A DNA stretch of 42,615 bases, from contig CALRHH010000009.1 in the NCBI GenBank assembly GCA_943359395.1, positions 1-42,615 on the forward strand. Reading direction: 5' to 3'. Shown in pieces: positions 1 through 6,377 of this stretch (position 1 is its first letter; every line of letters starts with the position of its first letter). Source of the stretch: Candidatus Nomurabacteria bacterium. GTDB taxonomy: Bacteria; Patescibacteriota; Minisyncoccia; Phycocordibacterales; UBA2100. Made by a program: the position numbers and the translations under genes. Below the pieces are notes generated by a model. That model was given only the letters and a program-made list of their open reading frames with translations. It did not search any database and was not told where the DNA came from.

Positions 1-85
1 AATACAGGGCGAGAAACCCTGCCCCGACGACTTGCATCGTGAGTGTCCCAAGCGCGAGCACGTAATTCAGTGTCTCTACCGACAT
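1..85 (-). CDS. Partial membrane protein, DsbB/VKOR-like (candidate)
   Basis: Only the first 28 codons are inside the window; the gene runs off the left edge. The ATG is at 83-85, 6 nt after the stop of the thioredoxin-like gene, so the two are almost certainly one operon. The visible N-terminus (MSVETLNYVLALGTLTMQ...) is the start of a hydrophobic helix. In this bacterial group a thioredoxin-like protein of the neighbouring type is usually paired with a DsbB- or VKOR-type quinone-linked oxidase that makes disulfides. The assignment rests on that context plus the short N-terminus and is therefore tentative. Confidence 0.45.
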   Translation of the reverse strand, partial: MSVETLNYVLALGTLTMQVVGAGFLALY

Positions 86-91
86 GGCGGC

Positions 92-478
92 TTAAGGAAG
101 CGGACATCCGCTCGCAGCGGAAAGTGCTTCAAGCGACTGTTCGCCGCTCAGCGTCGTCGTGGAATTTGGGAACGTCCACGTTGGATACCCTTCGATTTTC
201 TTTTCTTTGCAAATAGCCGTCTGCTCTCTGCCATCCGGAGTCGAACACTCGACATACGGTAAGAGACGGGCGGAGCTGCCGAACATCTTCTTGGTTGCTT
301 GGCAGTGAGGGCACCAGAACGCGCCATAGAACACCACACCCGTGTCTTTCAAACACTGAGCAAATGAATCGAGCTTGCTCGGAGTAGCGCGTACAAAGAA
401 CGACATTCCGATACCGGCCACGATAATCCCCGCGATAATGAGCCAGAAGATGAGTACTCCTTTTTTCATATCGCTCAT
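92..478 (-). CDS. Membrane-anchored thioredoxin-like protein (CPHC)
   Basis: This 128-aa protein starts with MSDMKKG, has one N-terminal membrane segment (about residues 8-26) and then a thioredoxin-fold domain with the redox motif WCPHC at about residues 60-64, followed by PYVEC and GYPTW. These motifs match the thioredoxin domain that is fused to, or encoded beside, vitamin K epoxide reductase-type enzymes. It probably works outside the membrane, passing oxidising equivalents to exported proteins, with the downstream partial gene as its membrane partner. A longer reading frame upstream to 571 exists, but it would run through the divergent VIT promoter and lacks homologous character, so the start at 478 (or the ATG at 469) is preferred. 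Confidence 0.8.
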   Translation of the reverse strand: MSDMKKGVLIFWLIIAGIIVAGIGMSFFVRATPSKLDSFAQCLKDTGVVFYGAFWCPHCQATKKMFGSSARLLPYVECSTPDGREQTAICKEKKIEGYPTWTFPNSTTTLSGEQSLEALSAASGCPLP

Positions 479-520
479 GATACCGCCCGCCCACTGAAAT
501 GCCAAATGCGCGGGTTCTGG

Positions 521-532
521 TAGAATGGCGCC
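521..532 (+). promoter_or_regulatory. Extended -10 promoter, leaderless VIT gene
   Basis: TAGAAT at 521-526 is preceded by TGG (518-520), an extended -10. The ATG at 533 begins 6 nt after the box, so transcription should start at or next to the A of ATG. There is no Shine-Dalgarno site. Confidence 0.65.
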
Positions 533-1048
533 ATGACAAACCCCGTGCTCAAGGTCGAGAAGGCTCTCCATATCGAAGATGTCGACCGTTCGTTCTTACT
601 CAAAGTTGTTCAGCCGTCATTGGTGGGCCTCATAGATGGCTCGATATCGACACTTGCGCCGCTCTTCGCCGCAGCATTCGCGAGTCATAATCCACACATT
701 GCCTTTCTCGTAGGAACCGCCGCCGCTATCGGCGCCGCTATCTCAATGGCGTTTGCCGAAGGCCTCTCGGACACGGGCGAGCACACGGGGCGCGGTCATC
801 CCGCCATTCGCGGCGCAATTGTGGGCTTCGCGACTTTTGTCGGCGGCATTTTCCACACGCTCCCCTTTCTCTTATCTGACCTCACGACCGCTCTCTATCT
901 TGCATACTTCGTCGTCGGTATCGAACTCCTCGCCATCGGCTATATCCGCTACCGTTATTTCAAAATGGGATTCTGGTCATCAATAGTGCAAGTCGTTTTC
1001 GGCGGCGCACTGGTCTTCATGGCCGGTATCTTTATTGGAACCGCTTAA
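533..1048 (+). CDS. VIT-family (CCC1-like) membrane transporter
   Basis: This 171-aa protein has about five hydrophobic segments. It carries the VIT signature near the start (PSLVGLIDGSISTLAPLF, about residues 29-46) and a second motif, ISMAFAEGLSD, after the second helix. The VIT1/CCC1 family moves Fe(II) or Mn(II) across membranes. This copy is short and lacks the rubrerythrin-like or long cytosolic insert of some relatives, so the substrate is not certain. It converges with the SET gene; the two stop codons lie in the same TTAA (1045-1048). It is divergent from the thioredoxin-like gene. Confidence 0.8.
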   Translation: MTNPVLKVEKALHIEDVDRSFLLKVVQPSLVGLIDGSISTLAPLFAAAFASHNPHIAFLVGTAAAIGAAISMAFAEGLSDTGEHTGRGHPAIRGAIVGFATFVGGIFHTLPFLLSDLTTALYLAYFVVGIELLAIGYIRYRYFKMGFWSSIVQVVFGGALVFMAGIFIGTA

Positions 1049-1455
1049 CGAGACGGAGTCGCTGCACACTTTGCGCATTTGCAGCCGACAGGACGGATGA
1101 ATTCGTCGAAGTATTCGGTGTCGTAATCTATCGTTAACTCTTCTCCATTTTTAATATTCCGCACCGCGGTAATCATAATGTGACCATCGACAATCTCGGC
1201 CTCGGTATTGGGGTTGCATGAGTGATTGATATACCGCGCGGTATTCGACCGCGGAGAACCATCTATGGTCCACTCGTCGTTAATCTCGAAGAGGTACCTC
1301 GAGTCCTTCATTGCGTCGGCAGACGCTGTGGAAATCTTTTTTCCCATATATTCAAGGACGAACTCTCCCTTCTTGATATCGCACTGTGCAAAAAGTCCCT
1401 GTCCCATCCCCGGGGCAGACCTGCGAACCGCAAAACGTGCATCTATCGTTTTCAT
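1045..1455 (-). CDS. SET-domain protein-lysine methyltransferase
   Basis: This 136-aa protein is nearly all SET domain. It has a G-M-G-x-G-L-F-A start (residues 16-23), the AdoMet-binding motif RYINHSCNPN in the middle and EELTIDY near the end. A short post-SET-like tail, GCKCAKC, could bind zinc through three cysteines. Stand-alone SET proteins in bacteria methylate lysines; the target here cannot be read from sequence. The ATG at 1453-1455 is chosen over an upstream TTG because a TATACT box ends 8 nt before it. It is divergent from hisS. Confidence 0.85.
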   Translation of the reverse strand: MKTIDARFAVRRSAPGMGQGLFAQCDIKKGEFVLEYMGKKISTASADAMKDSRYLFEINDEWTIDGSPRSNTARYINHSCNPNTEAEIVDGHIMITAVRNIKNGEELTIDYDTEYFDEFIRPVGCKCAKCAATPSR

Positions 1456-1463
1456 GGAGGCCA

Positions 1464-1469
1464 AGTATA
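1464..1469 (-). promoter_or_regulatory. -10 box of SET gene, leaderless
   Basis: TATACT on the minus strand is followed after 8 nt by the ATG (1453-1455). It sits directly outside the left arm of the inverted repeat shared with RNase P RNA. Confidence 0.6.
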
Positions 1470-1526
1470 CCCCATGAGATAAAAAACTATAGTTTGCTGC
1501 ATATTTTACGTACCTATCTCACGGGG
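1470..1526. repeat. Inverted repeat between SET and hisS promoters
   Basis: The left arm CCCCATGAGATAA (1470-1482) and right arm TATCTCACGGGG (1515-1526) are complementary except for one G:T-type mismatch and enclose 32 nt. Each arm runs directly into a -10 box (TATACT leftwards, TATAAT rightwards). Both arm sequences recur, in the same order and with the same mismatch, at 13308-13400 in helix P3 of RNase P RNA. Confidence 0.85.
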
Positions 1527-1539
1527 TATAATACAGAGC
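1527..1539 (+). promoter_or_regulatory. -10 box of hisS, leaderless
   Basis: A consensus TATAAT (1527-1532) ends 7 nt before the hisS ATG at 1540. There is no Shine-Dalgarno site, and the spacing predicts transcription from about the start codon. Confidence 0.75.
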
Positions 1540-2802
1540 ATGACTAAACGCGAAAAACTCTCTACCGAAAACTACAAGGGCGTGCGCGATTTCTACCCTC
1601 AAGACCAATTCGTCCAACGCTACCTTTTTGAGCACATGGAGCGTGTCTGCGAACTTTTCGGCTACGAGGAATACAATGCGTCGATACTTGAACCGTCGGA
1701 ACTCTATCGCTCGAAAACAAGCGAGGAAATCGTAAACGAGCAAACATACACATTCACCGACCGGGGGGGGCGAGAGGTTACGCTGCGGCCGGAGATGACA
1801 CCCACCTTTGCCCGTATGGTCGCGGCACGGCAGCGTGATATCCCGCTTCCCGCGCGCTGGTATTCCATTCCAAATGTTTTTCGTTACGAACGTCCCCAAC
1901 GCGGACGCCTCCGCGAACACTGGCAACTCAACGCCGACATTGTGGGGGCCGAAGGTGTCGAGGCTGACGCAGAAATAATCGCCGTTGCTCACGGCGTTAT
2001 GCGCTCCCTGGGAGCTGACGAGCGAAATTTTGAGATACGGGTGTCGGACCGCAGAATTCTCGATGCCGTCTATCATTCCGTCGGTATCGCAAAAGAGTAC
2101 ACAGGCAGTGTTACCCGACTTCTCGACCGACGCGCAAAGATTGACGATTTCGAAAAGGAACTCACCACACTCATTGCTCACGAGGAAAAAGCGATAAAGC
2201 TCATAGAGGAACTTGAGAACATCACGTCTACCGCTTACCTCGAGGAGCTGCGCGTGGCACTCGAACACCTCGGCGTACGCAACCTCGTCGTCGACACCTC
2301 CATCACCCGCGGCTTTGATTACTACACGGGGATGATTTTTGAGGTATTCGATACTGACGGAAGCAACCGTCGTTCTCTTTTCGGCGGCGGTCGTTACGAC
2401 AGCCTCCTAAGCCTCTTCGGAGGAGAACCTATCCCCGCCGTCGGATTCGGTATGGGCGATGTCACTGCTCGTGACTTTCTCGAGACGCACAACCTGCTCC
2501 CTACTTACACGCCATCGACGGAACTCATGATATGCATTATCGAGCCCGAAGCGACCTCACATGCGGTACAACTCGCACAAGGGCTCCGACGCGAGGACGT
2601 AACAGTTGCCGTAAACTTCTCAGGAAAGAGAATCGGCGACCAGATACGAAACGCCGACAAAATGAAAATACCGTTCGTTATCGCCATTGGGGCAAAAGAG
2701 CGCGATTCAGGGCGCTACACACTCAAAAACCTTTTGACAGGAGTCGAGATAACCCTCCCCGCCGACCGCATTGCCGAACACCTCTTCAGCTCCCTCGGCT
2801 GA
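1540..2802 (+). CDS. hisS: Histidine--tRNA ligase
   Basis: This 420-aa class II aminoacyl-tRNA synthetase charges tRNA-His. It shows the expected order: N-terminal YKGVRDFYPQD, the LRPEMTPTFARM region, motif 2 with FRYERPQRGRLREHWQ, the histidine-specific motif GFDYYTGMIFEVF, motif 3 GGGRYD with PAVGFGMG, and a C-terminal anticodon-binding domain (about residues 325-420). Length is typical. No hisZ-like or biosynthetic neighbours are visible, so this is the housekeeping enzyme. The nuclease gene begins 8 nt after its stop and is probably cotranscribed. Confidence 0.97.
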   Translation: MTKREKLSTENYKGVRDFYPQDQFVQRYLFEHMERVCELFGYEEYNASILEPSELYRSKTSEEIVNEQTYTFTDRGGREVTLRPEMTPTFARMVAARQRDIPLPARWYSIPNVFRYERPQRGRLREHWQLNADIVGAEGVEADAEIIAVAHGVMRSLGADERNFEIRVSDRRILDAVYHSVGIAKEYTGSVTRLLDRRAKIDDFEKELTTLIAHEEKAIKLIEELENITSTAYLEELRVALEHLGVRNLVVDTSITRGFDYYTGMIFEVFDTDGSNRRSLFGGGRYDSLLSLFGGEPIPAVGFGMGDVTARDFLETHNLLPTYTPSTELMICIIEPEATSHAVQLAQGLRREDVTVAVNFSGKRIGDQIRNADKMKIPFVIAIGAKERDSGRYTLKNLLTGVEITLPADRIAEHLFSSLG

Positions 2803-2810
2803 CCCTTTGC

Positions 2811-3386
2811 ATGCGTGTTGTAACGTTTGATATCGAAACGGCAAATTGGATGTCGGATATCGGCTCGTCGAATCCTGCCGACCTTACCATCGCGCTCGTA
2901 TGCATCCATGACTCGGAGACCGATACGTATTCAAGTTATCTCGAATCCGAACTCCCGCAGATGTGGAGTATTCTGGAGCGCACCGATGTCCTCGTGGGGT
3001 ACAACTCAAATCACTTTGATATCCCCCTTTTGAACAAATACTACCCCGGCGACCTCACGAGAATAAAAAGCCTCGACATTATGCAGGAGGTCCACGCGGT
3101 AATAGGCCGGCGGCTAAAACTTGACTCGATAGCCGAGGGTACCCTAGGAGAGAAGAAGAGTGCTTCCGGCGCGCAATCGGTCCAATGGTGGCGCGCAGGT
3201 GAAGTAGAAAAGGTCCGTGATTACTGCTTCAAGGACGTCGAAATAACGAAAAGGATTTTCGACTATGCCCTCAAAAATAACTCTCTCAAATATCAAGAAC
3301 TGGGCAAAGCCCGCGAATTTATGCTCAACACCTCGAAATGGCTCGCCCCAAGCGGCGGCGCGATGACGTTTACACTGGGGCTGTAA
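2811..3386 (+). CDS. RNase H-fold / DnaQ-like 3'-5' exonuclease
   Basis: This 191-aa protein has the acidic motifs of the DEDD superfamily: FDIETAN at residues 5-11, then NSNHFDIPLL in the middle and YCFKDVEITKRIFDYA with the terminal Asp pair. It resembles the YprB ribonuclease-H-like group (predicted exonucleases of unknown substrate) more than replicative DnaQ. It starts at the ATG 8 nt after hisS; an upstream in-frame extension overlaps hisS and is rejected. It has no Shine-Dalgarno site and probably relies on coupling with hisS. Confidence 0.8.
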   Translation: MRVVTFDIETANWMSDIGSSNPADLTIALVCIHDSETDTYSSYLESELPQMWSILERTDVLVGYNSNHFDIPLLNKYYPGDLTRIKSLDIMQEVHAVIGRRLKLDSIAEGTLGEKKSASGAQSVQWWRAGEVEKVRDYCFKDVEITKRIFDYALKNNSLKYQELGKAREFMLNTSKWLAPSGGAMTFTLGL

Positions 3387-3389
3387 AGT

Positions 3390-3417
3390 TTGACAGGATA
3401 AGCAGTACTGCTAGGCT
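3390..3417 (+). promoter_or_regulatory. Sigma70-type promoter of CDP-alcohol transferase gene
   Basis: A perfect -35 TTGACA (3390-3395), 16 nt, then TAGGCT (3412-3417) preceded by TGC (extended -10). Unlike most promoters here it leaves a leader of about 50 nt that carries a Shine-Dalgarno site. Confidence 0.75.
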
Positions 3418-3461
3418 GTCGGCGGGCGGGAATGGATCCTGCACAAAAATGCCTTACACAA

Positions 3462-3473
3462 GGGAGAGGTCTT
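3462..3473 (+). promoter_or_regulatory. Shine-Dalgarno leader GAGGTCTT
   Basis: GGGAGAGGTCTT lies directly before the ATG at 3474 and sets the start there rather than at an in-frame ATG at 3432. The string GAGGTCTT recurs in front of the only other Shine-Dalgarno-led gene, at 13496-13503. Confidence 0.75.
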
Positions 3474-4037
3474 ATGTCCGACACGACGAAGAAACCTCTC
3501 ACCGCAAGCGGTGTGAGGTCGTACATACGCCAGGAAGTCCTGACATGGCCGAACTTGATCACGTCTGGACGTTTCGCATGTGTCATTGGGATGTTCGCAA
3601 ATCCGAATGAGCCAATGACGGTCCTCGTGCTCGCCATCATTGCTTGGGTAAGCGACGGTGTGGACGGCTACGTTGCAAAAAGGTTTGGGTGGTGTACTCA
3701 GTTAGGTGCACGCCTCGATCAATATGCTGACTGGAGTTTCGGAGTTGCATTGTTGTACACCATTTTCAACGCTGAACATTTCACGTTGACGTGGTATAAC
3801 ACTCCACTCCTTTGGCTAATAAGTCTGTACCTTCTGCTTCGCATGAAGTACTGGACCGCAGATACTACGAACGTCGCTAAACTGAAAACATTTGTCCAGT
3901 TCGCAGGCGGTCTAGTAATTCTTGGCGGACACGCATGGGAATTAGATGGCCTTCGCATCGTCGGCTACGCGATAATCACATGTTCTCTGCCATTGATGTT
4001 CAAGTCGCTTCAGAGCTACGAAGCTCAATACAAATAA
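3474..4037 (+). CDS. CDP-alcohol phosphatidyltransferase family protein
   Basis: This 187-aa integral membrane enzyme transfers a phosphatidyl group from a CDP-activated lipid to an alcohol. The catalytic signature D-x2-DG-x2-AR-x8-G-x3-D-x3-D is present at about residues 61-86 (starting DGVDGYVAK) with all four Asp, but the usual Arg of the AR pair is Lys. It has about five hydrophobic segments. The substrate (glycerol-phosphate, inositol or other) cannot be told; it is not a clear PgsA. It is a stand-alone transcription unit with its own promoter, Shine-Dalgarno leader and strong terminator, an arrangement shared only with the 127-aa gene at 13509. Confidence 0.8.
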   Translation: MSDTTKKPLTASGVRSYIRQEVLTWPNLITSGRFACVIGMFANPNEPMTVLVLAIIAWVSDGVDGYVAKRFGWCTQLGARLDQYADWSFGVALLYTIFNAEHFTLTWYNTPLLWLISLYLLLRMKYWTADTTNVAKLKTFVQFAGGLVILGGHAWELDGLRIVGYAIITCSLPLMFKSLQSYEAQYK

Positions 4038-4065
4038 ACACCGAGTGCAACGGTGCGGCAATCGG

Positions 4066-4100
4066 CCCGGCCCACATAGTGGTCCGGGCCGGGACTTTTT
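4066..4100 (+). terminator. Intrinsic terminator
   Basis: An 8-bp all-GC stem (CCCGGCCC at 4066-4073 with GGGCCGGG at 4086-4093) with a 12-nt loop is followed by AC and five T (4096-4100). It closes the phosphatidyltransferase unit. Confidence 0.9.
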
Positions 4101-4110
4101 AACTTGCCTG

Positions 4111-4130
4111 CCCCTCGACTTCGCTCGGGG
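4111..4130. repeat. TCGACTTCGCTC repeat, copy 1
   Basis: CCCCTCGACTTCGCTCGGGG is framed by CCCC/GGGG. Its 12-nt core TCGACTTCGCTC is identical to a segment inside the RNase P RNA gene (13137-13148). Confidence 0.7.
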
Positions 4131-4155
4131 TACTTTGCCTCACCCGTTCATGTTT

Positions 4156-4185
4156 ACACTGAGCGGGCGCAGCGAGTCGAAGTGT
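4156..4185. repeat. Related hairpin repeat abutting tRNA-Phe
   Basis: ACACT (4156-4160) and AGTGT (4181-4185) frame a GC-rich interior that reads, on the minus strand, TTCGACTCGCTGCGCCCGCT, a variant of the TCGACTTCGCTC repeat. Its last base is the discriminator of tRNA-Phe, so the repeat directly abuts the tRNA 3' end. Confidence 0.65.
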
Positions 4186-4257
4186 GCTTGGGACCAGAAT
4201 CGAACTGGTGACCCTTCCCTCTTCAGGGGAATGCTCTACCAACTGAGCTACCCAAGC
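4185..4257 (-). tRNA. tRNA-Phe (GAA)
   Basis: A full cloverleaf reads on the minus strand: acceptor GCTTGGG/CCCAAGC plus A, D-arm AGCTCAGTTGGTAGAGC, anticodon loop CTGAAGA (anticodon GAA), and T-arm with GTTCGATTC. CCA is not encoded; the next bases are CAC. Length is 73 nt. Confidence 0.95.
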
Positions 4258-4293
4258 TTCCGTGCCACTTTAGCACATTTCACCCTACCTTTT

Positions 4294-4587
4294 CTACTGT
4301 TGAATGAGGGGTATCTTTTGCTGAAGTTGTTTCAACATATCCTGAAAACCCCCTATCTCCGCCTGCGCTTTTGCACTTGTACCCTGAATTTGCTGTACTG
4401 TTTGCATCATGTCATCAACAACCGGTGCGAGATACGACAGGTACAACCATATCGGCACGAGAAGCATTGCTGCCCAAAAAATCACTTTGAAGATTCCTCC
4501 CCAAAAAGCATTACGCCGCATCTTGTGAAGCATGCGGTTATTCTCTTTTGTGAGACGGTACATTTCCTGAAGCACCTGTTCGTCCAT
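4294..4587 (-). CDS. Small single-pass membrane protein, unknown function
   Basis: I do not recognise this 97-aa protein. Residues 1-25 are charged and probably helical (MDEQVLQEMYRLTKENNRML), residues about 33-52 form one strong membrane segment, and the rest (about 53-97) is Gln-rich and probably coiled-coil. It lies alone between tRNA-Phe and tRNA-Arg. The start is supported by a -10 box 6 nt upstream. Confidence 0.75.
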   Translation of the reverse strand: MDEQVLQEMYRLTKENNRMLHKMRRNAFWGGIFKVIFWAAMLLVPIWLYLSYLAPVVDDMMQTVQQIQGTSAKAQAEIGGFQDMLKQLQQKIPLIQQ

Positions 4588-4593
4588 GCCTTT

Positions 4594-4599
4594 ATTTTA
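4594..4599 (-). promoter_or_regulatory. Extended -10, leaderless small membrane protein
   Basis: TAAAAT on the minus strand, preceded by TGA (4600-4602), ends 6 nt before the ATG at 4585-4587. Confidence 0.65.
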
Positions 4600-4628
4600 T
4601 CACCTCTAAGATGCTAGAGTACACGCAC

Positions 4629-4700
4629 GCCCTCGTAGCACAATGGATAGTGCAGACCCGTCCTAAGGGTACGATTTCGGTCCGATTCCGGACGAGGGCA
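4629..4700 (+). tRNA. tRNA-Arg (CCT)
   Basis: Acceptor GCCCTCG/CGAGGGC plus A, D-arm GCACAATGGATAGTGC, anticodon stem ACCC/GGGT with loop GTCCTAA (anticodon CCT), and T-arm around GTCCGATTCCGGAC. CCA is not encoded. Length is 72 nt. The last base touches the stop codon of the convergent glutaredoxin gene. Confidence 0.93.
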
Positions 4701-4943
4701 CTAGATAGCGAGCATCTCGCGCAATTTCGGCTCGTCAAATCCTACAATGAGGTCGCTCCCTACCGTAATGACCGGCACACCCATTTGTCCACTTTTCTCA
4801 ATCATTTCCTTGCGCTTCTCTAAATCCGTACCGACGTTGTAATCGGTAAACGCGACGTTATTGGCCGTAAAAAAATCCTTCGCCGCGTGGCAGAAATGGC
4901 ACGTCGGAGTCGAATAAATAGCGACTTGTGGTTTTGTGATCAT
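4701..4943 (-). CDS. Glutaredoxin-like protein
   Basis: This 80-aa thioredoxin-fold protein has the redox motif TCHFC (C15/C18), the cis-proline motif MGVPVIT and the GFDEPKL end typical of small glutaredoxin/NrdH/YruB-like proteins. It probably reduces protein disulfides in the cytoplasm and is a possible, unproven, electron donor for the ribonucleotide reductase at 14-16.3 kb. Its stop abuts tRNA-Arg with no spacer. There is no Shine-Dalgarno site, and the A/T-rich upstream bases do not give one clear -10. Confidence 0.9.
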   Translation of the reverse strand: MITKPQVAIYSTPTCHFCHAAKDFFTANNVAFTDYNVGTDLEKRKEMIEKSGQMGVPVITVGSDLIVGFDEPKLREMLAI

Positions 4944-4987
4944 ATATATTTACTAATTTATGCTAGTCGAATAATTGTATCATACGG

Positions 4988-5575
4988 CTATTTTCCCTGT
5001 CGCATACTCTTGAGAGCTTTCGCCCAGCCGAGGAGTTGCGAAATGAGTCCCGTGGCCCGTTCGGCATAAGGGGCGAAAACCGTTTCATCAGACTCTCCCT
5101 TCCCTACCGCTATTATAACGTCGTAAGGCATGTGGATGGCATTCCGTATGGGAGCCATCTGAAGCTCGACCGCAACCTCCCGCAACTGTTCTACGGAGCG
5201 CGCACCCATGGCACTTCCGTACGTAACGAATCCTACGGGTTTATTGTTCCACTCTTGATACACATAATCCAAAGCGTTTTTCAGGACAGCGGGATACCCG
5301 TGGTTATATTCGGGGGCAATGATAATAAATGCGTCTCCATCCGCGATTTTATCCGTCCATTTGACGACGGTCGGGTCCGAATACGGCTTTGTCTTATAGC
5401 TGGGTGCCTCCGCTTCATCGAAGAACGGCATTGGATAATCTCTCAAATCAAGCACTTCGGCTTCTATTTCTGAGTTCTTTTTAAGTTCGCGCTCTATCCA
5501 TTGCCCCGGTTTCTCGCTAAACCTGTTTTGTCGTGTAGAACCCAGAATTACTTTTACCTTCAGTATATTTGCCAT
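4988..5575 (-). CDS. NAD(P)H-dependent FMN reductase
   Basis: This 195-aa flavodoxin-like protein of the FMN_red family has the phosphate-binding start KVILGSTRQNRFSEKPG (residues 8-24), the APEYNHGYPAVLKNALDYV motif that binds the flavin ring (about residues 88-106) and GFVTYGSAMGARS after it. Family members use NAD(P)H to reduce FMN, quinones or azo compounds. It is divergent from an HxlR-type regulator, with one palindromic operator between them, so it is the likely regulated target. Confidence 0.9.
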   Translation of the reverse strand: MANILKVKVILGSTRQNRFSEKPGQWIERELKKNSEIEAEVLDLRDYPMPFFDEAEAPSYKTKPYSDPTVVKWTDKIADGDAFIIIAPEYNHGYPAVLKNALDYVYQEWNNKPVGFVTYGSAMGARSVEQLREVAVELQMAPIRNAIHMPYDVIIAVGKGESDETVFAPYAERATGLISQLLGWAKALKSMRQGK

Positions 5576-5621
5576 AGAAATAGTAAGAATGTTTAACTAC
5601 TAGAATGTACAGCTTACCGCA

Positions 5622-5644
5622 TTCACTTTACTTTGTAAAGTGAA
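5622..5644. promoter_or_regulatory. Palindromic operator between FMN reductase and hxlR-type gene
   Basis: A perfect 10-bp inverted repeat TTCACTTTAC / GTAAAGTGAA is separated by TTT. It lies 46 nt upstream of the reductase ATG and 24 nt upstream of the regulator ATG, over the -35 position of the regulator promoter, as expected for a dimeric winged-helix repressor. Confidence 0.8.
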
Positions 5645-5655
5645 TGGAAGCGTGG

Positions 5656-5668
5656 TATTCTGTGGATA
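5656..5668 (+). promoter_or_regulatory. Extended -10 of hxlR-type gene, leaderless
   Basis: TATTCT (5656-5661) is preceded by TGG and ends 7 nt before the first of two tandem ATG codons (5669 and 5672). Confidence 0.6.
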
Positions 5669-5977
5669 ATGATGCTTCGGACCGAAAAGCAAAGAAAAGC
5701 TCTCTGCCGGGAGTGTCCTGTAGCCCGCGTTGCGGATTTAGTCGGTGATTCATGCTCAATTCTTATACTTCGTGATCTCCTTGAAGGACCCCGAAGGTTC
5801 GGAGAACTTCAGGAATCGCTCGCTGGCATAAGCTCCCGCACACTCACCCTAAAGCTCAAGAGGCTTGAGCAAGAGCGCCTTATTACGCATGGTGCAGGAT
5901 ACAAACTCACCAAGAAAGGCACCGCTCTCCATAAAATAGTGGACGCGATGCGCGCGTACGGCAAGACATATCTTTAA
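5669..5977 (+). CDS. HxlR/DUF24-family transcriptional regulator
   Basis: This 102-aa winged-helix protein has the HxlR N-terminus CRECPVARVADLVGD (C13 and C16), the recognition region RFGELQESLAGISSRTLTLKLKRLEQ (residues 42-67, the helix being within it) and the wing GYKLTKKGTAL. DUF24 members such as YodB and HypR use N-terminal cysteines to sense quinones or disulfide stress and control a neighbouring flavin oxidoreductase. The divergent reductase and the shared palindrome fit that model. The start is one of two tandem ATGs; the first is 7 nt after the -10. Confidence 0.9.
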   Translation: MMLRTEKQRKALCRECPVARVADLVGDSCSILILRDLLEGPRRFGELQESLAGISSRTLTLKLKRLEQERLITHGAGYKLTKKGTALHKIVDAMRAYGKTYL

Positions 5978-6051
5978 ATGTAAAGGTGCGGGGACGCTTT
6001 GCTCGACCGCATGTCGTCTCTCGGAGACACAAAAGCCAGCTCTTGTATCTC

Positions 6052-6148
6052 GCTCGTTCTTAGTGCGGGGTTACGTTGCACTTGAGCACACTTCGTCACT
6101 CGAAAGATAGAAAACGTGTTTTCTATCTTTGCTCGTTCTTAGTGCGGG
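6052..6148. repeat. 18-bp direct repeat duplicating tRNA-Gly 3' end
   Basis: GCTCGTTCTTAGTGCGGG occurs exactly at 6052-6069 and 6131-6148. The second copy contains the last six bases of tRNA-Gly (6143-6148) plus 12 downstream bases. The 61 nt between the copies hold a 13-bp palindromic hairpin. This looks like a duplication caused by insertion at a tRNA 3' end. Confidence 0.75.
6103..6130. repeat. 13-bp hairpin downstream of tRNA-Gly
   Basis: AAAGATAGAAAAC and GTTTTCTATCTTT pair perfectly around a 2-nt centre. On the minus strand it follows tRNA-Gly by 12 nt. It lacks a clear T-run in that direction, so it may serve RNA processing or be part of the insert. Confidence 0.7.
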
Positions 6149-6213
6149 TACGGAGAATCGAACTCCGATCTAGTGCTTGGGAAGCACTCGTTCTACCACT
6201 AAACTATACCCGC
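6143..6213 (-). tRNA. tRNA-Gly (CCC)
   Basis: On the minus strand: acceptor GCGGGTA/TACCCGC plus A, D-arm GTTTAGTGGTAGAAC, anticodon stem GTGC/GCAC with loop TTCCCAA (anticodon CCC), T-arm CGGAG/CTCCG with TTCGATT. CCA is not encoded. Length is 71 nt. Confidence 0.95.
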
Positions 6214-6310
6214 GTGAGTGTAAATCTAGCAAAGTTCCTCACCCCTAGCGAGCAGGCTCGCAAACGCCTGTACGTACATGACACTCCTCGTATCGGCGTT
6301 CTAGTCCCCC

Positions 6311-6377
6311 ATCGAAACGAGCACGTTTCGATGTGAACCTTCTCCTGTCGGCCTACGGCCGATAGGAGAAGGTTCAC
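6311..6377. repeat. Two tandem perfect hairpins at the ftsB-like 3' end
   Basis: Hairpin A (6311-6332) is ATCGAAACG / CGTTTCGAT with a 4-nt loop. Hairpin B (6333-6377) follows without a gap: a 21-bp stem with one G:T pair and a 3-nt loop, from GTGAACC to GGTTCAC. Hairpin B includes the stop codon of the FtsB-like gene (6374-6376). No T-run follows, so it is probably an mRNA 3'-end stabiliser or a palindromic insert rather than a standard terminator. Confidence 0.75.

Noticed and set aside
2532..2810. Long N-terminal extension of the nuclease gene
   Set aside because: It overlaps hisS in another frame and shows no conserved features; the DEDD motif begins right after the ATG at 2811.
4045..4617. 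190-codon plus-strand frame
   Set aside because: It crosses a terminator, repeats, tRNA-Phe and the opposite 97-aa gene; it has no initiation signal.
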